A stretch of 64,000 nt of DNA from JAXLVB01 sp044228045 (GCA_044228045.1 JBGAVQ010000001.1:1-64000), one strand, 5' to 3'; positions 52,330 through 61,641 are shown, numbered from the stretch's first letter. Numbers and translations: made by a program. The notes: generated from the sequence alone by a model not told the origin.

Positions 52330-52512
52330 ATGGCTAAGAAAGGCAATAGAATTCAGGTAATTTTGGAATGCACCGAGCAAAAAACCTCAGGTGTTGCAGG
52401 GATGTCTCGACACATCACTACCAAAAACCGTAAGAACACAACCACCCGTTTGGAGTTGAAGAAATACAACCCGTTTTTGAGAAAACATACGGTTCATAAA
52501 GAAATCAAGTAA
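52330..52512 (+). CDS. rpmG: 50S ribosomal protein bL33
   Basis: The protein has 60 residues: MAKKGNRIQVILECTEQK, then TTKNRKNTTTRLELKKYNPFLRKH, the bL33 pattern, without the zinc-binding cysteine pairs of some paralogues. It lies before a DUF4295 gene and ftsY. The usual partner rpmB (bL28), normally just upstream in Bacteroidota, is not present here; serS occupies that place. Confidence 0.95.
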   Translation: MAKKGNRIQVILECTEQKTSGVAGMSRHITTKNRKNTTTRLELKKYNPFLRKHTVHKEIK

Positions 52513-52583
52513 TCAGTGGTGAGAAATAAGGCGTAAGAGTTTTTCTTACAACTTATAACTTTCGACATAACCTACTAAGTAAA

Positions 52584-52736
52584 ATGGCAAAGAAAGTAGT
52601 TGCAACCCTGAAAAAAGAAGGAGGGGTTAAATACGCCAAAGTTATTAGAGCGATAAAGTCGCCAAAAACAGGTGCTTATACCTTTAAAGAAGAAATCGTT
52701 ATTGCTGACGAAGTGCAAAACGCTTTGAAAGGTTAA
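52584..52736 (+). CDS. DUF4295 small ribosome-associated protein
   Basis: This 50-residue ORF begins MAKKVVATLKKEGGVKYAKV and ends ADEVQNALKG. It is basic and lies between rpmG and ftsY, the position in which Bacteroidota DUF4295 proteins occur. From memory, a small protein of this kind was described as an additional large-subunit protein (bL38) in a Flavobacterium ribosome; I cannot confirm that the two are the same. It is expected to act on the ribosome. Confidence 0.85.
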   Translation: MAKKVVATLKKEGGVKYAKVIRAIKSPKTGAYTFKEEIVIADEVQNALKG

Positions 52737-52761
52737 TAACCCAAATGTTACTAATTTTTGG

Positions 52762-52788
52762 AAAGTCCCTTTTTAGGGACTTTTTTTG
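52762..52788 (+). terminator. terminator after DUF4295
   Basis: AAAGTCCCT pairs with AGGGACTTT, followed by TTTTT. It lies between the ribosomal genes and ftsY. Confidence 0.85.
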
Positions 52789-52902
52789 TTTGTATTTTGT
52801 TGATAAAAAGGTTACCAAACTCATAAAAATACATTTCCTGACGACTTTAATAGATAAAGTATTCTTTTGGATTAACAACTGGTAACCATAACCGATACGA
52901 AA

Positions 52903-53880
52903 ATGGGGATATTTGATTTTTTCTCGAAAAAAAAGGAGCAAATAGTAGAAGAACAAAAAGAATCGCTCGAAAAAGGTCTCGAAAAAACCAAAGAAGGCTT
53001 TTTTGGTAAATTGAGTAGGGTGATTGTGGGGAAGTCGAAGGTGGATGATGAAGTGTTAGATGAATTAGAAGAAATTTTGATTAGCTCCGACGTAGGTGTT
53101 GAAACTACTATCAAAATAATTCGGCGTATCGAAGACCGGGTATCTCGTGATAAATTTGTTACAACCGACGAGCTCGACCGTATTCTTCGAGAAGAAATTG
53201 CAGCCTTACTTTCTGAAAACAAATCTGCCGACGTATCTGGAGATTTTGATACTCCACTCGGCATAAAGCCTTACGTGATTATGGTTGTGGGTGTGAATGG
53301 GGTTGGTAAAACCACCACAATTGGCAAATTGGCCTCTCAATATCACAAAGCAGGCAAAAAAGTAGTACTTGGGGCAGGCGATACTTTTAGGGCAGCAGCT
53401 GTAGATCAACTCAAACGTTGGGGCGAGCGAGTGGGCATTCCAGTCATTGAGCATGGTATGAATACAGACCCCGCTGCAGTAGCTTTTGATGCCGTGAAAA
53501 AAGGTGTAGAAATGAACGCCGATGTGGTAATCATTGACACTGCAGGCCGACTGCACACTAAGGTTAATTTGATGACCGAACTCACCAAAATAAAGCGAGT
53601 GATGCAAAAGTTCATAACCGAAGCACCTCACGAGGTATTGCTTGTTTTGGATGGTTCTACTGGCCAGAATGCGTTTATTCAAGCCCAAGAATTCACTAAA
53701 GCTACTGATGTTACAGCATTGGCTATCACTAAGTTAGATGGCACAGCAAAGGGCGGTGTAGTGATTGGGATTTCGGACCAATTCCGTATTCCGGTCAAGT
53801 ACATTGGGGTAGGCGAGAAAATCGAAGACTTGCAAGTGTTTAACAAGAAATCGTTTGTGGAGTCGTTGTTTAAGCGATAA
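52903..53880 (+). CDS. ftsY: signal recognition particle receptor FtsY
   Basis: This GTPase receives SRP-bound ribosomes at the inner membrane. The protein has 325 residues. An N-terminal charged helix (KKKEQIVEEQKESLEKGLEK) precedes the NG domain. G motifs are GVNGVGKTTTIGKLA, DTFRAAAVDQL, DTAGR and TKLDGTAKGG. It lacks the long acidic A domain of E. coli, as is usual in Bacteroidota. It is preceded by a terminator. Confidence 0.95.
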   Translation: MGIFDFFSKKKEQIVEEQKESLEKGLEKTKEGFFGKLSRVIVGKSKVDDEVLDELEEILISSDVGVETTIKIIRRIEDRVSRDKFVTTDELDRILREEIAALLSENKSADVSGDFDTPLGIKPYVIMVVGVNGVGKTTTIGKLASQYHKAGKKVVLGAGDTFRAAAVDQLKRWGERVGIPVIEHGMNTDPAAVAFDAVKKGVEMNADVVIIDTAGRLHTKVNLMTELTKIKRVMQKFITEAPHEVLLVLDGSTGQNAFIQAQEFTKATDVTALAITKLDGTAKGGVVIGISDQFRIPVKYIGVGEKIEDLQVFNKKSFVESLFKR

Positions 53881-53894
53881 TTTTTCCCTAAGCT

Positions 53895-54368
53895 ATGTTA
53901 AAACGACTAATTTTTCCTTTGCTATTCACTTGCTTTTCTATCACGTTGACCATTGCCCAACAAAGCAAGTCAAAAAAAACTCCAGTAGTGCAAGGTATTC
54001 AAGGCGTAATTATCTGGAAGGCAGGCGACCAAATGCCCTCGCCTGACCGACCCGCAGGAGTTACTGCCGGAATACTCGTGCAGCGAGAAGTATATGTATA
54101 TGCCCTTACCAACGAATCAAATACCATAAAAAACACCGAAGGATTTTATACGAAAATCAACACCCGCCTGATTAAAAAATTCACTACAGACAAACGAGGG
54201 CGTTTTAAAGTAAGCTTGCCTGTGGGTAAATATTCACTTTTTACCAAAGAAGAAAATGGACTTTACGCCAACTTTTTTGACGAAAGTATGAATATCTTTC
54301 CCGTACAGGTGAAGCGAGGCCATTATACTAATGTCTCCTTTGAAATTACCTATCAGGCTGTTTTTTAA
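53895..54368 (+). CDS. secreted carboxypeptidase-regulatory-like protein
   Basis: The protein has 157 residues with signal peptide MLKRLIFPLLFTCFSITLTIAQ. The body has the beta-sandwich pattern of carboxypeptidase-regulatory-like domains, including VIIWKAGDQMPSPDRPAG, TTDKRGRFKVSLPVGKYSLFTKEENGLYAN and VSFEITYQAVF. It starts 14 bases after ftsY and ends overlapping the convergent zinc-ribbon gene by 4 bases. The role is unknown. Confidence 0.7.
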   Translation: MLKRLIFPLLFTCFSITLTIAQQSKSKKTPVVQGIQGVIIWKAGDQMPSPDRPAGVTAGILVQREVYVYALTNESNTIKNTEGFYTKINTRLIKKFTTDKRGRFKVSLPVGKYSLFTKEENGLYANFFDESMNIFPVQVKRGHYTNVSFEITYQAVF

Positions 54369-54625
54369 ATAGTTACGGTTGTTTCCTCTAATAGTTCTTC
54401 CAGCATTCCGTTCAGAAACACATACCATTCTTCGTGAGGCGAAACTTTCGAACATTCAGGACATTGCGTATCACGATGCCGATGCCCGCACGAAGGGCAT
54501 GAAGCATACGTTTGAAATGTATTCCATTGATGCCCACACTGGTCACACATCCAATACGGCTGCCCGTCGGGTTCCCATGCGCACTGCGGACACTCAATTT
54601 TCTCTTCTTTTAGTTCGTTTTTCAT
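54365..54625 (-). CDS. zinc-ribbon protein with four Cys pairs
   Basis: The protein has 86 residues. Four Cys-x2-Cys knuckles are visible: CPQC, CDQC, CPSC and CPEC, with His-rich neighbours (GHQW, GHRHRD), consistent with two structural zinc ribbons. The C-terminal part (FLNGMLEELLEETTV) is helical and may mediate binding. No known family is identified. It is convergent with the previous gene and separated from the ilv leader by about 240 bases. Confidence 0.65.
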   Translation of the reverse strand: MKNELKEEKIECPQCAWEPDGQPYWMCDQCGHQWNTFQTYASCPSCGHRHRDTQCPECSKVSPHEEWYVFLNGMLEELLEETTVTI

Positions 54626-54865
54626 TACTTTTCAGGAGTTTCAACACAGCTTAATACGAGGATTGTTTCAGTTTGTCACATTCTTTCTCACTTTTCTTAG
54701 TAAGCGAAAATACGCAATTGATAAAATCTTCGCAATAGTTGGCCTGTATTTTTGCCATTTTTTCAAACAATAGAAGTATAAGTAAAAATAATCAAAATTT
54801 TCTCTCGAAAAAGTTTGGAGACATAAAAGATAACTTCGTTATTTGCACAAAAATCAGATATTTAT

Positions 54866-54919
54866 ATGCGTAGCAATATTTTCGTGGTGGTGGTTCTCGT
54901 ACTCTCCCAAACGGCGTGA
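54866..54919 (+). CDS. ilv leader peptide
   Basis: This 17-codon ORF reads MRSNIFVVVVLVLSQTA and stops at TGA (54917-54919). It holds five Val, two Leu and one Ile codon, seven of them consecutive (VVVVLVL), the composition expected for a branched-chain amino-acid attenuator. The first bases of the Val run, TCGTGGT (54882-54888), are complementary to ACCACGA (54934-54940). It is followed by a terminator at 54942-54978 and then ilvD. A stalled ribosome here would change which hairpin forms. Confidence 0.85.
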   Translation: MRSNIFVVVVLVLSQTA

Positions 54920-54978
54920 GACTGGATTCTTTTACCACGATAAAAAGACCTTTCTCACACAAAGAGAAAGGTCTTTTT
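54916..54978 (+). promoter_or_regulatory. ilv transcription attenuator
   Basis: The terminator is a 15-bp perfect stem, AAAAAGACCTTTCTC (54942-54956) with GAGAAAGGTCTTTTT (54964-54978), with T-tract. An alternative antiterminator pairs GTGAGA (54916-54921) with TCTCAC (54953-54958), using the terminator's own left arm. The pairing TCGTGGT/ACCACGA between the Val codons and the segment before the terminator completes the 1:2 versus 2:3 versus 3:4 choice. Confidence 0.85.
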
Positions 54979-55038
54979 GTTTGTTTGCGCTAATGAAGAA
55001 GATTTTTATCAATGAAAAACAAGGAACAAGCAATCATA

Positions 55039-56721
55039 ATGAGCCAAGAACTTAACCGCTACTCCCGCACCCTCACTCAAGACATTACCAACCCTGCCGC
55101 CCAAGCAATGCTTTACGGCATTGGGCTCAACGAAGACGATTTGCGTAAACCACAGATTGGTATTGCCAGCACTGGTTACGAAGGCAACCCTTGCAATATG
55201 CACCTCAATGGGCTGTCGGTTTATGTCAAGAAAGGTATTCAAGAAAGCGGCTTAGTTGGTCTGATTTTCAATACTATAGGGGTGTCAGACGGCATGACTA
55301 ATGGCAACGATGGTATGAGTTATTCACTACCAAGCCGAGACGTGATCGCCGATAGTATTGAAACCGTAGTAGGTGCCCAATGGTACGATGGCGTAATTGC
55401 CGTAGTGGGTTGTGACAAAAATATGCCCGGTGCCATGATGGCTTTTGGCCGTTTGAACCGCCCTGCCATCATGGTTTATGGTGGCACTATTCGTTCAGGA
55501 AGTTACAAAGGGCAAAAATTAGACATCGTGTCGGCATTTGAGGCACTTGGCAAAAAATTTGCAAATACTATTTCAGACGAAGACTTTAAAGGTGTTATTC
55601 AAAATTCCATCCCAGGCCAAGGGGCTTGTGGCGGCATGTACACTGCCAATACAATGGCATCAAGTATTGAAGCAATGGGCATGAGTTTGCCATTTAGTAG
55701 TACCTACCCTGCCACGCACGAAGGCAAGCTACAGGAATGTGTAAAAATAGGCGAAGCCATGAAAAAGCTTCTTGAAAAGAATATTTTGCCCCGTGATATT
55801 ATGACTCGTAAAGCATTTGAAAATGCGCTTACGATTGTGATGGCATTGGGCGGCTCTACCAATGCGGTATTGCATTATTTGGCCATTGCTCGTTCGGTAG
55901 GTGTTGCATTTACGCAAGATGATGTGCAGGCTATTTCGGACAGAACACCTTTTATTGCTGACTTGAAACCATCAGGCAAATATTATATGGAAGACCTACT
56001 TTCGATAGGTGGTGTGCCAGCCGTAATGAAATATTTGTACCAAAACGGCCTGATTCATGGTGATTGCCTCACAGTTACGGGCAAAACTGTTGCCGAAAAC
56101 TTAGCCGAAGCACAAGACTTAGATTTTGGTAGTCAGACAATTATCCGTAAATTAGAGAACCCAATCAAAAAAACTGGGCATATTCAAATACTTTATGGCA
56201 ATTTAGCAACAGGCGGTGCCGTTGCTAAAATCACGGGTAAGGAAGGCGAACGTTTTGAAGGAATTGCCAAAGTTTGCGAACGAGAAGAAGAGGTAATTGA
56301 GTATTTATCGAAAGGTGAAATCAAAGCAGGTCATGTGATTGTGATACGAAACGAAGGGCCTAAAGGTGGGCCAGGAATGCCCGAAATGTTGAAGCCCACT
56401 TCTGCCGTGATGGGTGCTGGGTTGGGCGATAAAGTAGCCATGATTACTGACGGGCGTTTTTCGGGCGGTACGCACGGCTTTGTGGTAGGCCACATTACTC
56501 CCGAGGCGCAAGACGGTGGTAACCTGGGTTTAGTACAAGACGGAGACCTCATTACGATTGACGCTGTGAATAACGTATTGCATGTACACGTTTCAGACGA
56601 AGAACTGGCCGAACGCCGTAAAAACTGGAAACCAACGCCATCTATTTTTACACAAGGGATTTTGAGAAAATACATTAAAAATGTGTCGCCAGCCTCAGAA
56701 GGCTGTGTGACGGATTTGTAA
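55039..56721 (+). CDS. ilvD: dihydroxy-acid dehydratase
   Basis: It converts dihydroxyvalerate/dihydroxymethylvalerate to 2-oxo acids in Val/Ile/Leu synthesis. I take the ATG at 55039 (560 residues); 9 more residues from an upstream ATG at 55012 are less typical. Cysteines of the Fe-S site are present in GNPCNMHLN, GCDKNMPGAM and GACGGMYTANT. The C-terminal substrate region has GRFSGGTHGFVVGHITPEA. It is first in ilvDBNC, controlled by the attenuator upstream. Confidence 0.95.
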   Translation: MSQELNRYSRTLTQDITNPAAQAMLYGIGLNEDDLRKPQIGIASTGYEGNPCNMHLNGLSVYVKKGIQESGLVGLIFNTIGVSDGMTNGNDGMSYSLPSRDVIADSIETVVGAQWYDGVIAVVGCDKNMPGAMMAFGRLNRPAIMVYGGTIRSGSYKGQKLDIVSAFEALGKKFANTISDEDFKGVIQNSIPGQGACGGMYTANTMASSIEAMGMSLPFSSTYPATHEGKLQECVKIGEAMKKLLEKNILPRDIMTRKAFENALTIVMALGGSTNAVLHYLAIARSVGVAFTQDDVQAISDRTPFIADLKPSGKYYMEDLLSIGGVPAVMKYLYQNGLIHGDCLTVTGKTVAENLAEAQDLDFGSQTIIRKLENPIKKTGHIQILYGNLATGGAVAKITGKEGERFEGIAKVCEREEEVIEYLSKGEIKAGHVIVIRNEGPKGGPGMPEMLKPTSAVMGAGLGDKVAMITDGRFSGGTHGFVVGHITPEAQDGGNLGLVQDGDLITIDAVNNVLHVHVSDEELAERRKNWKPTPSIFTQGILRKYIKNVSPASEGCVTDL

Positions 56722-56741
56722 TATTTAACATCAACAACCAC

Positions 56742-58538
56742 ATGGGACAATACCAGCAAACCATGGCTACACAAGCAGCACCCGCTGCCACAACACTCGA
56801 AGTAACAAGCTCGTATGTTACTGGGGCTGAGGCAATTATGAAATCACTTATTGCCGAAGGGGTCGATACCATTTTTGGCTATCCGGGTGGAGCAATTATG
56901 CCTACCTACGATGCCCTGTTTCATTATCACGACGAAGAAGCACTTGGTACTGTACAGCCTCGCCCCGGCAAACTCAAGCATATTTTGGTACGTCATGAGC
57001 AAGGTGCCGCTCACGCCGCCGAAGGCTACGCTCGCATTACAGGACGGGCTGGTGTATGCTTAGTAACCTCAGGTCCAGGTGCTACTAACTTGGTTACTGG
57101 TATTGCCGATGCCCTCATTGACTCTACTCCTTTGGTATGTATTATAGGGCAAGTTAAGACCAACCTGTTGGGTACTGATGCCTTCCAAGAAACCGATGTA
57201 ATGGGCATGACCATGCCTATTACAAAGTGGAACTACCAAATTACAGATGCCAACGAAATACCTGAAATGATGGCGAAGGCATTTTATATAGCTCAGTCAG
57301 GTCGCCCAGGGCCAGTAGTGTTAGACATTACCCGCACGGCCCAGGCTGATTTGATGACTAAGCCGTTTGAATATCAAAAATGTGAACATATTGTTAGCTA
57401 TCGCCCTCGGTATCAGCCCAAAATAGAGCAGATTCAAGAAGCCGCCAAACTCATCAATCGTGCAAAAAAGCCGTTTATTGTGTTCGGTCATGGTGTTTTA
57501 ATATCAGGAGCACAAGAAGAATTGAAGGCTTTTGTTGAAAAAACAGGCATACCTTGTGCCAGCACACTATTGGGGCTTTCGGCTTTTGATGTAGATCATC
57601 CGCTGTATGCTGGTTGGTTAGGGATGCACGGTAATTATGGCACCAACGTACTGACCAACTCGTGCGATGTACTTATTGCCATCGGAATGCGGTTTGACGA
57701 CCGAGTAACAGGCGACTTAAGTACCTATGCCAAGCAAGCCAAAGTAGTACATATTGAAATTGACCCTGCCGAAATTGATAAAAATGTAAAAGCAAATGCC
57801 CCCGTAGTTGGCGATGCCAAGCTGGCGTTACAAATGCTTATGCCTTTTGTGAAAGCAAATAATCATCCCGAATGGCGAGAAGAATTTAAGAAATACGACG
57901 ACGAAGAATTTGATAAAGTAACCAATCGAGAACTTAACCACACTGGACTGGAAATAAAGATGGCAGAGGCAATAGCTATGCTTTCCGAAAAAACCAAAGG
58001 CGAGGCAGTCATTGTTGCCGACGTAGGCCAGCATCAAATGGTAGCAGCTCGGTATTATCGTTTCAAGAAAGCCAATAGTTACATCACCTCGGGAGGTCTC
58101 GGTACCATGGGTTTTGCATTGCCCGCTTCTTTTGGTGTAAAAGTTGGTGACCCTACCCGTGAAGTAGTAGCTGTAATTGGTGACGGATGTTTTCAGATGA
58201 CCATTCAAGAACTGGGGACAATTGCCCAAAGTGGCTTGCCAGTAAAGATTATCATCCTCAATAACAACTACTTAGGAATGGTACGGCAATGGCAGCAATT
58301 ATTTTTTGAGCGTCGTTATAGTTTTGTTGAACTCCAAAATCCAGACTTTATTACCATTGCCAGAGGCTTTGGAGTAAATGGAAACACCGTTTCGGAGCGT
58401 GGAAAACTAAGCGAAGAATTAGATAAAATGCTACAGTCAGATAAAGCATATGTGTTGGAAATTATCTGTGAAAAAGAAGAAAACGTATTCCCAATGATTC
58501 CGGCGGGGTATTGTGTAACTAAAATCAGATTAGAATAA
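56742..58538 (+). CDS. ilvB: acetolactate synthase, large catalytic subunit
   Basis: This ThDP/FAD enzyme has 598 residues. The N-terminal segment contains GYPGGAIMPTYDAL and the catalytic Glu in RHEQGAAHAAEGYARI. The ThDP motif is GDGCFQMTIQELGTIAQSGLPVKIIILNN. The C-terminus is intact. It lies between ilvD and ilvN, separated by 20 bases and 1 base. Confidence 0.96.
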   Translation: MGQYQQTMATQAAPAATTLEVTSSYVTGAEAIMKSLIAEGVDTIFGYPGGAIMPTYDALFHYHDEEALGTVQPRPGKLKHILVRHEQGAAHAAEGYARITGRAGVCLVTSGPGATNLVTGIADALIDSTPLVCIIGQVKTNLLGTDAFQETDVMGMTMPITKWNYQITDANEIPEMMAKAFYIAQSGRPGPVVLDITRTAQADLMTKPFEYQKCEHIVSYRPRYQPKIEQIQEAAKLINRAKKPFIVFGHGVLISGAQEELKAFVEKTGIPCASTLLGLSAFDVDHPLYAGWLGMHGNYGTNVLTNSCDVLIAIGMRFDDRVTGDLSTYAKQAKVVHIEIDPAEIDKNVKANAPVVGDAKLALQMLMPFVKANNHPEWREEFKKYDDEEFDKVTNRELNHTGLEIKMAEAIAMLSEKTKGEAVIVADVGQHQMVAARYYRFKKANSYITSGGLGTMGFALPASFGVKVGDPTREVVAVIGDGCFQMTIQELGTIAQSGLPVKIIILNNNYLGMVRQWQQLFFERRYSFVELQNPDFITIARGFGVNGNTVSERGKLSEELDKMLQSDKAYVLEIICEKEENVFPMIPAGYCVTKIRLE

Positions 58539-58539
58539 C

Positions 58540-59070
58540 ATGAAAACCTACACCATATCCGTTTTTACAGCAAACTCAGTAGGGTTGCTTAATAGAATTA
58601 CCATCGTTTTTACCCGAAGACGAGTCAATATCGAAAGTCTAACTGTTTGTGAAACAGAGCGTAAGGGTGTTTCACGGTTCACCATTGTAATTCGCTCCGA
58701 AACCCGTGAGATGGTCGAAAAACTCGTGCGCCAAATCCGTAAAATAGTGGACGTACTGGCCGTGTTTGGTTATTACGACGACGATATTGTTTTTAACGAA
58801 ACCGCTCTTTACAAGATTCACACGCCGCTGGGTGGGCTGCCACTTGATATCAAAGCCGTAAACCTCGACCACAACGCACGTGTGGTCTATTGGGGGCTCG
58901 ACTACGTGGTGATTGAAAAAACGGGCCCCGAAGAAGAAATTTTGGAATTTTACCGCTATATCAAGCAATGGGGTATTCTTGAATTTGTTCGTTCTGGACG
59001 TATTTGCGTCGGTAAAACCGAAAAAGGGCTGGTTGAATACCTACCCGAAGCGCATTGGGAGATTGCATAA
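58540..59070 (+). CDS. ilvN: acetolactate synthase, small regulatory subunit
   Basis: The protein has 176 residues. An N-terminal ACT domain (about 1-75) begins MKTYTISVFTANSVGLLNRITIVFTRRRVNIESL, the Val-binding regulatory module; a second ACT-like domain follows. It sits one base after ilvB, so it is translationally coupled. Feedback inhibition by valine is expected from family knowledge. Confidence 0.94.
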   Translation: MKTYTISVFTANSVGLLNRITIVFTRRRVNIESLTVCETERKGVSRFTIVIRSETREMVEKLVRQIRKIVDVLAVFGYYDDDIVFNETALYKIHTPLGGLPLDIKAVNLDHNARVVYWGLDYVVIEKTGPEEEILEFYRYIKQWGILEFVRSGRICVGKTEKGLVEYLPEAHWEIA

Positions 59071-59119
59071 TCTATCTCAAACCTCTTATTCTTTTTTTTA
59101 TTAAACTCTTAAACTCAAA

Positions 59120-60166
59120 ATGGCACAAATCAACTTTGGTGGCGTAGAAGAAGAAGTAGTAACCCGGGAAGAATTTCCGTTGGAGAAAGCTCGTGAAGTC
59201 CTTAGTAATGAGACCATCGCCGTGATTGGTTATGGCGTACAAGGCCCAGGCCAAAGCCTCAACATGAAAGACAACGGGTTCAACGTCATCGTAGGACAAC
59301 GTAAAGGTGGTAAAAGCTGGGACAAAGCCGTGTCTGATGGCTGGGTACCAGGCAAAGACCTTTTTGAAATCGAAGAAGCACTTGATAAAGGAACAATTAT
59401 TTGTTACTTGCTGTCAGATGCCGCACAAATCGAGAACTGGCCTACCGTAAAAAGCCACCTCACAGCAGGTAAAACATTGTATTTTTCACATGGCTTTGGC
59501 ATAACCTACAAAGACCAAACGGGCATTGTTCCACCTGCAGATGTGGACGTAATTTTGGTTGCTCCCAAAGGATCTGGCACATCGCTTCGTCGTTTGTTTG
59601 TAGAAGGCAAAGGCCTTAACTCATCGTTTGCGATTTTCCAAGATGCCTCGGGTCACGCTCGTGAAAAATGTATCGCCATGGGTATAGGGGTAGGCTCGGG
59701 TTATTTGTTCGAGACTGACTTTTACCGTGAAGTTACCTCTGACCTTACGGGTGAGCGTGGTACACTAATGGGCTGTATTCAAGGTATTTTTGCTGCCCAG
59801 TACGAAGTGTTGCGCTCAAACGGCCACTCGCCAAGCGAAGCCTTCAACGAAACTGTTGAAGAACTTACGCAGTCGTTGATGCCTCTTGTGGCCGAAAACG
59901 GCATGGACTGGATGTATGCCAACTGCTCAACTACTGCCCAGCGTGGTGCTTTGGACTGGTGGAAGCCCTTCCGTGATGCCACCAAGCCAGTTTTTGAGGC
60001 ATTATACAACTCTGTAAAATCTGGCGAGCAAGCACGTATCTCTATTACCCGTAACTCGCAACCAGATTATCGTGAAAAATTAGAAGTAGAATTGGCCGAA
60101 CTTCGTGAGTCTGAAATGTGGCGTGCTGGCAAAGCCGTGCGTAGTTTGAGACCGGAACGGAGTTAG
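59120..60166 (+). CDS. ilvC: ketol-acid reductoisomerase (NADP+), class I
   Basis: The protein has 348 residues. The Rossmann fold has GYGVQGPGQSLNMKDNGFNVIVGQRKGGKSWDKA, with the basic residues of an NADPH loop. Catalytic metal ligands lie in the C-terminal knotted domain around DLTGERGTLMGCIQG and EELTQSLMPLVAENGMDWMYANCSTTAQRGAL. It is last in the operon. A terminator follows at 60196-60228. Confidence 0.97.
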   Translation: MAQINFGGVEEEVVTREEFPLEKAREVLSNETIAVIGYGVQGPGQSLNMKDNGFNVIVGQRKGGKSWDKAVSDGWVPGKDLFEIEEALDKGTIICYLLSDAAQIENWPTVKSHLTAGKTLYFSHGFGITYKDQTGIVPPADVDVILVAPKGSGTSLRRLFVEGKGLNSSFAIFQDASGHAREKCIAMGIGVGSGYLFETDFYREVTSDLTGERGTLMGCIQGIFAAQYEVLRSNGHSPSEAFNETVEELTQSLMPLVAENGMDWMYANCSTTAQRGALDWWKPFRDATKPVFEALYNSVKSGEQARISITRNSQPDYREKLEVELAELRESEMWRAGKAVRSLRPERS

Positions 60167-60195
60167 AATATCTCACTTTTTAGAAGTAAACATTT

Positions 60196-60228
60196 ATCCC
60201 CCGTTTTGTCAATTCGGGGGATTTTTTA
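60196..60228 (+). terminator. terminator after ilvC
   Basis: ATCCCCCG pairs with CGGGGGAT, followed by TTTTT. It lies 30 bases past the ilvC stop and 10 bases before the IS target site. Confidence 0.88.
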
Positions 60229-60238
60229 TAGAAATTTA

Positions 60239-61489
60239 AGGGGATGACTACTGAACCCGAAGAAAATTGTCAGATAAAACAAAAAGGCTGAAATTTGAAG
60301 TGCTCAAACAACAAATCAGCCTTTAAGAATGAAGAAACTCATTAGGGACGAATCGGAGCGCCGAAGCGATTATCAAATTGCTTGATAAAATTCCATTAGC
60401 GACGAATTTAGCACGCAAGAAATTTATTTCTTCGTTTTTATTGGGAGTAATAGATAGCAGGAAAGTACAATTTAATGAAGTAGCTTTGCATATAGAATCT
60501 GATGCCAAATCGGACCGCCGATGCGGTTGAATCAATTGAACGTAGAATACAGTCGTTTTTTAGAGACTATGAATTTGATTACGATCAGGTTTGCTTACTT
60601 TTAGCTCTATTTTTGCCAAGGGGTAAAGTCAGTCTTTCGATAGATAGGACGGAATGGGATTTTGGGAATTACCAATGTAACATTCTGATGATAGTGGCAA
60701 AAAATGGTTCAGTAGGGATTCCCTTATACTGGTCATTATTAAATAATAATTCGGGCAATAGTAATGGCAAAGATCGTATTGATTTGTTATCGAAATTGCT
60801 AAACGTTATTGGAAAAGAAAGAATTGGCGTGATTGTTGGCGACAGAGAATTTATAGGGATTGAATGGATTAAATATTTGAAATTCAATGGTATAAATTTT
60901 TGTATGCGCCTTCCCAAAAGTCATTTACTTACATTAAAGAACGGCATTTGTTATTCGATTCAAGAATTACTCAACACACAAACAGAGCGTTGTTTTCAAG
61001 ACTGCCAAGTGGATGGGGTTTGGTGTAATACGATGGTAAAAAAATTAAGCAGTGGCGATTTTTTATTTTTAATTGGCAACTTACCTGCTAAACAGTTAGG
61101 AGGATTTTATCGAAGACGATGGTGTATAGAAGTGCTATTTCAGACGTTTAAAGAACGGGGATTTGATTTGGAATCTACGCATTTAAAGTGTAGCCAAAAA
61201 CTGAGCAAGTTATTAGTATTTGTCAGCATTTCGGTAGCTATTTGTGTGAAATTTGGAGAGACTTATATTAGCAAAGTACAAAAAATAAAAATTCAAAAAA
61301 ACGGCTATCAGTCACGTAGTTTTTTTAGACAAGGAATTGACGTACTACGTCGAAGGCTCAAAAATACCAATATGGATTTTGTAAACCTCTGCAAAGAGTA
61401 TGTAAGAAAAATAATTAGATGGATTGATATTCAAATTGCTTATAATCAAATAGTTACAAAAAATATTCGGGCTTAGTAGGGGATGACTA
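60239..61489 (+). mobile_element. IS4-family insertion sequence with target duplication
   Basis: The 1228-bp element (about 60250-61477) has imperfect terminal inverted repeats, ACTGAACCCGAA at the left and the complement of TTCGGGCTTAGT at the right. AGGGGATGACT is duplicated directly at 60239-60249 and 61478-61488, an 11-bp target duplication typical of IS4-type elements. A hairpin AAAGGCTGA / TCAGCCTTT (60283-60324) lies upstream of the transposase. It is inserted just past the ilvC terminator. Confidence 0.9.
60333..61476 (+). pseudogene. IS4-family transposase, probably frame-disrupted
   Basis: The frame from 60502 encodes 324 residues with the DDE core: DRTEWDFG (first Asp), VGDREFIG (second Asp) and YRRRWCIEVLFQTFKERGFDLEST (the Y-2-R-3-E-6-K signature with the Glu). 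The missing N-terminus can be read upstream as KLLDKIPLATNLARKKFISS and NEVALHIESDAKSD in another frame; one extra base near 60518 (GACCGCC) separates the two. Near 60333 the upstream frame also lacks an ATG, so a second small indel is likely. Programmed frameshifting is not usual in IS4. Confidence 0.82.
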
Positions 61490-61641
61490 AAAGATTTACA
61501 AAGTTCAAAGAGTAGGTACTTCTCTTGCCCTGCACACAAAGCTTATAGATTTATGCTGAGCATAGCCCAAATAAACCACAAAATCGGAGTGCCAAACAGC
61601 CTCAATTATGCAAATTAGCTGGCCTTTTCGCAAACATAATG

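Noticed and set aside
60502..60540. Programmed frameshift in the transposase
   Set aside because: The join lacks an A-run slippery site and IS4-family elements normally use one frame. A simple one-base insertion explains it better.
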